From Antedon mediterranea (Eukaryota > Echinodermata > Crinoidea > Comatulida > Antedonidae), in assembly GCF_964355755.1 (NCBI RefSeq), contig NC_092670.1, positions 34,705,795 through 34,769,794 of the forward strand: a stretch of 64,000 bases of DNA, in the 5' to 3' direction. The notes beneath the pieces were generated by a model, which saw only the letters and a program-made list of their open reading frames with translations, was not told the origin of the DNA and made no database searches. Positions 13,646 through 23,700 of this stretch are shown in pieces (the stretch's first letter is position 1; every line of letters begins with the position of its first letter). A program made the translations under genes and the position numbers.

Positions 13646-13669
13646 ATGTTTGCCGGTAACAGTACGTAA
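13646..13669 (+). other. Possible alternative terminal exon of COBL-like gene
   Basis: A pyrimidine-rich acceptor ends at 13645 (TTCTTATTCCAG). Joined in phase 0 from a donor at 12940 (cag|gtcagc), the next seven codons are MFAGNST and then TAA. The unspliced reading instead adds VSLK and stops at 12954. Both are in frame; transcript data are needed to choose. Confidence 0.3.
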
Positions 13670-14261
13670 AAGTATGCAAATTAGAGGCTATGGAACTATG
13701 GGATGCCTGGTGCATTTGATTTCAATCCAAGGAATAGCATTGAATGTATTGAAAGACACAAATGAGCACATGCTATTACTTGCACACCAGTTAATTTAAC
13801 ATACATAACACATAAGCCAAGATGGCTTGTATAGGCGAACTCTCCACAATCGTAACCAATATGAAAAAAGGGGTGGAGGGCTTGAGGCATCATAAGGAGG
13901 GGTTGTTGGATCTGAACGATGTATTGAAATGTCACTTTTTATTTTGGTATTATAAAAAAAATGACCATATTTCAGTTTTTCCGTTCTGATTAAAATGAAT
14001 GTACAGTTATAAATAAAAAACAATATAGAATAAAACTTGAAGACAAAGCAATATTAACTAAATTAACATTTTTTATTTTATAATTACTTCAAGTTCTTTA
14101 TACATATTTATAATTTTGTTTGATTTGAAATCATGATAAAGTAGTATTTCTACTGAAGCCAGTTGAATGATTCATAGTAGACGATGGATTATCTGGACTG
14201 TCATTGGTCAAACTGTTTGCGTTTTGCTTACGTCCTTGTGTTAGGTCCTTGTGTTACGTCC

Positions 14262-14452
14262 TATGCCCTGTTTCCGCAGTCAAAAATTAACCAATAAAAA
14301 TCAACTGATGATTAACTGATGATAAACTGCCTGTGGAAACCAGGTTTAACCTATTCCACTCCAGAAAAATTACCTGATAATTATCCCATTTAAATTATTA
14401 TAATTATCGGATAAATGTGATAATTTTTAACCTTTGACCTGAAGGACAAATT
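14262..14452. mobile_element. Two-copy ~190-bp repeat, copy a
   Basis: CCTGTTTCCGCAGTCAAAAA, TTAACTGATGATAA and CCTGTGGAAAC form an inverted repeat; a GATAATTATCGGATAA-like arm and TTTGACCTGAAGGACAAATT follow. The same blocks occur reversed at 45672-45872. Confidence 0.55.
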
Positions 14453-15332
14453 GTGGCATTGTGATTGGGCATCTGGTTGTCTGGTAATGACTGATCATGC
14501 ACACTTTATATTTTTAATATTTACCTGATTGGTTAATAAATTTAAATAATTTTATTTGGCTTCGAAAACACACCCATAGTGAGAACCAAGCTGAAATAAG
14601 ATGAAAAACATCTATTTATGTTAATGTTCAGATGTCTTGTGATTATAGAAACATTGAGGATTTTAATATTTCATTCAACCCATAAATCGTGGGATTGAGA
14701 CCAACTATTTCTGGTTAAATCCATTGGCTGAAATACCTGGTTCAGTTCATATATTATTTACAATTAATATTTAATTACAGGGATTCTATTTGGATATGTT
14801 AATCATATAAGTCATACCATATATATTTTATTTTCATAATGTTGGAACAATTTTGTAAGCAGAGTTTGTAAATAATTTAAAAGTGATAATTAAGAAATAA
14901 GAAGTAGTCTTATATTTCGATTGTGATACTCCTTAATATATGTAAATCATGAAGTGAAATAACAACATAGGAAATTTTTTTTATTGAATCTTGGAAGGAT
15001 TTAACATTCACAGGCACAGATGTAAAAAATTATTTTCAATATGAATGTATTAGAGTTTTTTCTGTTTTTTTTTCTGGATTAAAAAAAAAAAAGTTTGATG
15101 TGCAGTGTACACAGGATGACCGTACACCCAGCACACACACCCCTTATACCACTATTATGTATCTTTTTAAGCCCTGTGCAATACCCTACTTTACATGTAT
15201 ATATTGCAAGAGGCACCTAACATTGTTATCAAGTTAGATACATGCCATTACCAAAGTTTGGACAACTTTAACCACACAATCTCCGACAAAAAATGTAATA
15301 ATTTATCTGAAATAATAACATATTTCTGAATG

Positions 15333-15575
15333 TGCCTTGTCTAATGATACACCTTGTGTACCAAAAATAATGGTTTATGTGGGTCTCTCAAATAATTGCA
15401 CCATTTTAACAGCAAGTGTCCAAACAAAGGCCTTGTCTACAGATATACCTTGATACCAAGAGCAACCTTTAAAATGTTTAAATGTATGTTTCATAATAAT
15501 TACATCATTTGAACAGTGTTTCAAAAAGTGCCTTAACTCTACAGATATACCTTGGTACAAACAAAATGTTTTTTT
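15333..15575. repeat. Degenerate ~97-bp tandem repeat downstream of COBL
   Basis: GCCTTGTCTAATGATACACC, GCCTTGTCTACAGATATACC and CCTTAACTCTACAGATATAC recur at about 97-bp intervals, with similar intervening ATAATTRCAYCATTTKAACA-like segments. Possibly in the COBL 3' UTR or flank. Confidence 0.6.
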
Positions 15576-16317
15576 TTTATAGTGTATTGTTAATATAAAG
15601 TTTGGTATCAACATATTGATTTCGCCATGCATATCTTCAAACAATATTGTATTGTAGTAAATACACACTGCGGAATTGATCGAACACATGACAGAATGTT
15701 CCATTGTGCCATCATCATTTGATCATTTTAGCAAAGGTGGAAGTATATTTAATGGTATAACCCAGTCAAAACAATTCCTTTAATTTAATAAAAAATGAAG
15801 AGTGGCCCATATCAAACAATCTTTTAAGGAGAAAAAAAATGGTCCTAACTTAATGTATCTAGAGATTTATATATATATATTATGTTAATATTTGATAAAG
15901 ACTGTATATAATTTTAAGATTATACTATCAACAAGAAAATCGGGATGTATAAATAGTTTGGTGGATTAAACAAAATATTTATTTTTTCAGTTTCGAACTA
16001 TATTAAAAGCGACCAATAATGATGGGTAATGTACTTATTAACGTTTTTTTTTCGTTATTATGTAAATGATTATTATTAGATAATGGTTTTTAATTTGAAA
16101 GCATATGTTTCAATAATTATAAAATATTCATTTTTAGTTTAAAATATTATTTTATTCTTGTGGACAAATGAAAAAATATTATTTTATATTTCTGGGCTAC
16201 TATTAATAAATTATATTATTCATTAGTTTTTTTGTATTCTTTATAAATCATGTAACATATATGATATAATTATGATACTATAATATAAAAGGTGGTTTGA
16301 ATTAGAAGTTTACGGAA

Positions 16318-16392
16318 TATTCAATTGGTCTTGCATGGATTTGAACCCAAGACCTTGAACTTGGAGGATGGCATCTTGTGTTTATGGTCTTA
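16318..16392 (-). mobile_element. tRNA-like sequence, probable SINE relic
   Basis: On the minus strand, TCTTGGGTTCAAATCCATGC looks like a T-arm/B box; the A box and acceptor stem are poor. Confidence 0.3.
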
Positions 16393-17514
16393 TGGAATAC
16401 TACAATCATGTACATTTTTTCATGAGCTTTAAATTATCTTTGTAACCTTGAAATTCGAATATCTATCATATGACAAATTTCATAACTGAAATTTATTTTA
16501 TAACCGATAAGTAATAATATCTGTAACTACTATTTTCTTATATTGATTCATATATATGAAATATTATTATAACATGTATATCACCTTGGTTTCTCTCCAG
16601 GAAGGTTCATAACATATTTTAGTTTATTAATACAAAAAGACAGTAAAATAAATGACTAAGACATATATATGTTTGCGTATTTATTATTAAAATTGTGTGT
16701 TTACTTCTTTTCTATTGTTGAACACAGAACCTCTATTATGGGGACCCAAATATTGGTTAGCCTTTATTGCCATAGTGGCATCATATTTCCACTTGTTCCG
16801 TTTTTAAAGGCCAGGTGCGGGCAAAAAATTTCTATTGATCATGCATTCCAATAATTATTGATCTATAGTTTCCCCTATGTTTCATAATTTTTGGGATTTT
16901 ATTTGTGTTACACAAGCTTGTTGAAAATAAGCACTTTCTTATCAGTGGGATAGTTCAAATTACACAGTAAAATCTCTATTCTTTTGTACACTAATTTTTT
17001 TATTAGAGAGGCATTTTAAAAAGCTATGAAAAATAAACAGTGTGGTAAAAAATTTTATCAGATGACTAAATATAGGTAATATAACTTGAATTTTACATTT
17101 CTGGTATTTTTATTCAACTTCAGATTTTTATTTTCATGCTATAGCAAAAATTATCCACCGTATATCCACCATCTTTTTTCACCTTCTAGGGAGTCACCAG
17201 ATATGTTATTACATTAGGTTAAACTACCTAACTACTGAAAAAAAGTCTTTCTGGTTTTTATGGCAGAATTTGGCAAAATTTGGTATTTGACCATATTAAG
17301 CAAAATTCATGTTTTTTCATCTTGATTTCTGTTACAAATATTTGATTTATGTACAATTAATCAGATTTTATATTTAAAATTCATGCTTTAAGGTAAAATA
17401 TTGTCTGGGCTGTCCCAGGAGGAGTTCTATTTTATTCATATTTCCTAACAATGTCAAATACTATATTTGTTGAATAGTCATATTATTCATACTGTATATT
17501 GCTTTAAATATTGT

Positions 17515-17690
17515 TCACGTTTCAATATTAATTATTTAATGAATATTTATATTATTTCCTTGTTCAGCAATTTTCATTCTTTGCCACATATCATCTTTAT
17601 TGATCTTCATGTTGCCTTTCCTCAAGAAATTTAAATATTGATTATTACATTTGAATATTCATATTTCATAATAAGGCGTGCTTACTATTG
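17515..17690 (-). pseudogene. Decayed tandem copy of the NOM1 last-exon 3' end
   Basis: Just downstream of the NOM1 stop, 17515-17630 repeats the 17691-17818 segment, including the codons around TMWQKMKIAEQ. A third, shorter copy covers 17631-17690 (the ATATGAATATTCAA region). The copies carry small indels that break the frame, so they are non-coding 3'-flank duplications. Confidence 0.7.
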
Positions 17691-17711
17691 TTCATATTTA
17701 AATATTAATTA

Positions 17712-20700
17712 TTACAGTTGAATATTCATATTTCCTAATAAGGCTTGTTCAGCAATTTTCATCTTTTGCCACATCGTATCATCTTTGATATTCTTCTCAT
17801 TTCCTTTCCTCAAGAAATGAAAAAGAAAAATACGAAGACCTTCGCGTAGTAAATTGAACTTCGGGAACGCCGAGAGACTTCCAAGGACGGTTGTAATCGT
17901 TTCTTCTTCGTTTTCCATTAAAAGCGATGTTAGAATTTTACGCAAAAATTTGACCATAGGCTTGTCCATATCACTGAACTCAATTACCTAGTTTGAAATA
18001 ATAAGTATAAAAATGAATCATACCTTTAATATTTATTTCAATGAATTATGAGTCATACTACACAAAAAGTACTGCTGGCAGGCCAATTCAACTATTTTTT
18101 CTTTCAATCCAATTTTTGGTCAAAGTGGATAACTATAGTATTATGTAACATTAAAATGGCATATTCAACAAATACATTTTAAGAATTATTTTTTTAGGGG
18201 ACAACACATCTTTAAGCATCACCACCCATGTATAGCAGATTTAACTTATAACTGGACATACCGCTATGGAATCAGAAAGGAAGTCTTATTATTATTAACT
18301 GGACATACAGCTATGGAATCAACCGTAATTGGTTGTGGTCATTTCCTTACCTTCAGAACTGAAATGGACATTGCATTAGCCACCAGCAGATGTACAATGA
18401 GCAATGCTAAGTTGTTTGTAGCATGTACTGGTTGTTGTTCTAATGATTTAAACTTGTCCCAAAATGAAAACTGAAGACCCATCTGAAATTGTTTAATTTT
18501 TAATATATTAGTGATAAGAAATGGCTACTATATAGTCATAGTCATAGTCATAGTCATATATACTTTATTGTCCATTTAAAAAACAGAAATGTGATTTGAA
18601 AACTGGCAAAATACAAAAATATAAAATACAATTTACAAAAACACACACAAAAAGTTAAGAGGCTAAAAATTGTTAAAATTAGATAAAAATTATCGGTTAC
18701 AATTACATTTTACCTTTGTACTCTGGAGTTATATAAGTGTATAGCATTAGGTACAAACGAGCACCTAAACCGTTTTGTTTTGGTATTAAGTGCACGTAGT
18801 CTTATGCCAGAATTCATGAGAGCAAATTGTTTGTGAAGAGGATGTGTTTCATCATCAATGATACTTTTTACTTTTTTTAACACATTTTCTTTATACAAGG
18901 ATTCAACATCAGGTAAGTGCTCTCCTACTAGTCTAATTGCTCTATTTCCTATTCGATTAAGTTTAATTTTATCTTTTTGCATTGTATTACCATAAAAACA
19001 AACATTACAAAAAAGTATTACACTGAGAATTACAGAGTTATAAAACAATTTAAGTATAGTTTTGTCAATTTGTAGGTACTTCATTTTTTTATATTATTAT
19101 AATGTATAATACCTTTTGTTACTTCGTAAAGACCAATTTACACAGATGAGTGGTAATGGGAAGCTGTAAATGGTAAGCAAAAACAGAAATATACGGGCGG
19201 TTGATCAGACACCCCCTCGGGATAGATACAGATTATACGCGGGACAAGCATGCAGGTTTTCATTGCTGCTCGTCTGTGTAAATTGGCCGTAAGTCCTATA
19301 ATATTAAACACTTATAAGCGCAATTTAAAAAAAAAACTATTGAAATAGGTGAGTTTTCAGGAGAGATTTGAATTGAAAAGGGCACAGAATTTAGGTTGGT
19401 TCTAGGTGGTGTTAACGTAAGTTTAGGATGACCTTAATGGCTTAATACGTTCATGAAGATAATGTGGAGAAAGTCATTCTTCTTTATACGACTACTGTTA
19501 CAATTTGTAATAGAGATAATACTTAATATTTCAAGAAATTAAGAAGAGGAAAAAGACATACTCTATATTTTCTGTCATAAGTACAGAACTTAGTAGCCAG
19601 GTGTGCGTAGTACGGATTGAACGCCCGCTCCTGCAGACAACAACCAACAATAACGTGAACTATTTCTCGCTCTTGTCCGGATTTCAATCCAAGCCTCAGG
19701 AGCTTCTCAAATGAATCAATGTAGTCCTAAAAAAAGAAAAGTTCAGTATCATCAATATTATGATTACAATTATGAAAGCCGGACTTCTTAAATCTTTAGA
19801 ATTGCCTTGGGAGGCTTCAGGGTTCCCTACTATTTCTTGTGTTCCTAAAACCACTACCTGAAAATAAATTGGGCCTACACGAAAAATGTTGATTTGTCAA
19901 TAAAAATGAATGTTGTTATACTTATCAAAGCAGTTTTTATGTGGCCATGCAATTTACCCTACAACATGTTAGGATATCCCTGTCATGAATTTATTTATAA
20001 TAAAATTAAGAATAAATGAAAACTTGTACAGCGCCGTTGTCCCCCACCCATGTGACACTTCAGACTAGTGAAGCGTTTAACTGTTCCATTCACTTCTGAA
20101 ACGTAAAAAGATCTTGGAACCCACTGATTTTTGGCTCTACGCTCTTGAAGAATGTTTTGTGACAATGATCGTAGGCCTCTGACCACAAGGTCAGGTAAGT
20201 AAGCTGGAGCGCTGTCATTTAGAATCTTAAAAACGAACAACGTCAGTTTATACTTAATACGTTGTTGAACAGGCAATGTAAATCATTTGTGCTGGGACGA
20301 TGACAGTCACCCAACCAAATAGCTTACTTGAAGTCCTTTCATCAAGCTAAAAGGATCTATATTTTTTTCCTCATGACCTAGGTCGTAGGGGCGTAGCAGA
20401 TGAGATACAGTAGTAGTACTCATGATACAATGCAACAGGCATATCACTCAGCGGTGCCTATCTCCTCTAGGGCTGGCTACGCTCTTAAGGAGTTGATGTG
20501 GGTACGGTACTGGTTTAGTTGCCGGTGGGTGAAAGTGGCTGTGTGTGGTCTAGTACACTGGGGTAACCTCCTACTCGTCTCGAAAGTTGTACTAGGTTCT
20601 TTAAAGTGCAAATGAGCTAGATGTGTACACTGGACATACGGTTTATAGTCCGAGAAGACTCGTTCTACCACCAGAACCATGGAGTGAGTGAGTCTCGAAC

Positions 20701-23700
20701 CCTTGCCGATGTTATGGCTACGTATTTACGGTTCCACTGTCTTAACCGCTCGGCCACTCACTCATTTATACAGTTCTAAAGTATTTTGAAACAACAAACC
20801 TCAGCTGTCATTATCACGGCAAAGATCGTCTTTCTGATATCCGTGTTCATCCTTTGTTGTCGGGATAACTCCATTATTTTAGAACTCATCTGGTTCACTT
20901 CTTTATTCACTACGTTACTGCTGTCATTTGAATGTTGTCGACCCGTCCAAGCGGAACCAACCACCCACCAGCGACCGTTCACGTCAGCTGATAATAAATC
21001 TTCTAGGGATACAGTCAACATAGCTTCTGTCGCTGATGCTGAAAGAGAAAAAATAATGCAAAAAGAAAATGTTTATAAAGATGTATTGTCCCCAAAAAAC
21101 ATAAAAAAGGAGATTAATTAATCAGACTTTGAACATGTTATTTTGTAGTTTTAATAAAGTTAATCAATTCCATAGAAAAAAAAAAAAATGTTTTCACTTA
21201 TAAAATGACAAAGTTAGTAGTTAAAATCATACAAAATGGCAGCCACTTTAACTATTTTTTGCTTTAAATTATAGGTTTTATACCAGAGGATATACAGTAA
21301 CAGTTAATAGTCATGGATCTATAACCCGAGTGAACCACAGACAATGGATGAACCCTATACTACTCTTTCATCTGTATATACAAATATTGAAAATCTTAAT
21401 AGTTTATCTTCATACAGATTTTTATGTGTGGCATTTATTACCTTTACTGATGCCTTTTAAGAGTTTCTTTAAATGCTCCAGATGGTCTGCGTCATAGCCT
21501 GGTATCTTACGAAGATTGTTGTTCCGAACTGCTGTTAAAATCTCTAACATAAACTTGACTCTAGATCTGATTGACAAAATGAAAGAAAAATTAGTAGTAT
21601 GTATTACAGTCCTTTCAGATTTTGCCTTTTAAATGCCCCACCAGTGAGTCACCTATCATGATAATTGCAATGTCTGAAACTTTTAGAATATTATTTTACA
21701 GCATATATTATGTGTATGTCCATCTTTGAACATATGAAGACAAGGCAAAAAGAATGCCTAGCAAGGTAGGTACCTCAATGCATTCATTCACCATACCATT
21801 GTATCTATACTATATTATCATACAGTATAAGGAAAAAATAGAATACCTTAGTGAACAAATTTATCATTTACATAGATATCTTTATAGTAAGGGTGTAGAA
21901 ATGAATATAAATTGAGCTGATGGTAGTTGATATACACTGTAGATTTAGTCAGTAATTGTTATTGTCTGCTGGCTTCCAGTAGCGACAGTTAAGCTTGGTT
22001 CCCACTAGAACGTAACGCAAGGACGTAAACGCAACGCAAGCGTTTTAACCAATGACAAGCGAAGTTACAGACAGTTAGCAATCACAAGCGAATAAGCCAT
22101 CGCTTGTGATTGGTCAATTCACTTGCGTTGCGTTACGTCCTTGTGTTGCGTCGCTAGTGGGAACCACGCTTTAACCTTTTAGCAACAGTTAAGTATATAT
22201 CTTGATTCAACTTACTGTTCCTTGAATTCCTTTGAACAGGCATTTGCTTGACTTGTTATCTCCAAGATGATATCTTTGAGGGCGGAAGGATCATCTTTAC
22301 GTAGGCTCATCCCACAGCCTAGACAGACCAATCAGAATGTATTTTTACAGTTTTATTGTAATGATATATGTTGAACTAATTTGACAAAAAAAGTGTGATA
22401 TGGTGGTGATGTGAGTTCATCGTGTCCATATATGGGCATAATCCTGTCTATATATGAACAAAACACATATTTTTGTCAAATAAAATTTGATAGTTTAGAC
22501 TTTGAGACAGATTGTGGTACACATTTTGAAAATCTAGTAATAAAAAATATCAGAATACATGGTATATCAAAAAGGATGAAACCATTATTAAATAATGTAT
22601 AAACAAACACATTCAGACTTACTCCTGATGATGAGTAGTAACATTTCAATATCTCTTTCTGTGAATGATGTCACAAGTTTCCTGATGATGTCATAAATTA
22701 ACGTGCAGTGAATAATCTAAAAAAAAAAAAGTGAAAAGATGAGAGCGTATCAATTTGATCTCTGGTGCACATGCGTACAATTGAGGGAATAGTGCTGTTC
22801 TACCGTACCACGCAGAGAGTGCTAAATAGTTGCTATCCAATCGAGTTATAATACCATGAAAGCTCCAATGGTCTAATGGACTTTTTCTCATTGTCACAGA
22901 TTTCCTCATCTTAATTTTTTCAATATAACAATATATAAATCCAAAGGCAAATTACTAAAAAGAATGACAATGTTGTGGTTATCAGTGGCTGGACCTCAAT
23001 GAAGATACAAAATGAAATAAGCTAAATCAAAACGATATTTAATTAAAACAATCAGAAAAATGTGCAGATTTTTTGGGCAACACAAGCCCTTTACGTGCAA
23101 GTGAAATAAATACATAATATATATAAATACACATGTATAATAAAGATAAAGTCATAGATGTAATTTAATAGATAATATTCTAAAGTCTGCTTTTTAGTCA
23201 AATAAAATATCACTTGTATTTATTATCATGAATAAATTAAACTTACTTTAAAATTATAGAGATGAGAAAAAATGAGTAATATATTGTCGCATTGTTTGCC
23301 AACACCATAGTTACCGCCACTACCATATAAGGTTGAAAACTCTTTAGCAACCCTTGTTATAAAATGTGCACCTTAAAAAAAGAAAACCATTTTTGTTCGA
23401 CAATTTAAAAACTGTTAGGCCTACAGTACAGCTCAATTTAACAAAAATCGTTAATAAGATATCAAATAAAGTATAGTAACAAAAACTATTTTTCAAAAGC
23501 AAATATCACTCATTAAATTGGAAATTGTTAAAAACAATTTGATTTATTTATTCTACAATATTATTACACCATAGGAAATGTAATTCATGTAATCTTGATC
23601 AAATATCTGTAAACTACATTTACTTCAATGTAAAATCTAAGAAACAATAATTATCTTTTCATACCAACTTCACTTCCAATACTAGTGTGCAGTATTGCGA

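Larger units (their letters stand above)
12955..17514. other. COBL-NOM1 intergenic region / 3' UTRs
   Basis: AT-rich sequence between two convergent genes. Holds a possible alternative COBL end exon (13646), the ~190-bp repeat copy at 14262, the ~97-bp degenerate repeats near 15.4 kb and a tRNA-like relic at 16.3 kb. No other coding signal is convincing. Confidence 0.6.

Noticed and set aside
20680-20763. tRNA gene
   Set aside because: Good A and B boxes, but the acceptor stem is poor and the same head is fused to a conserved SINE body in other copies.
20786-21121. 111-codon + frame
   Set aside because: Antisense to NOM1 exon 11, whose minus-strand translation has the conserved GRWWVVGSAW motif.
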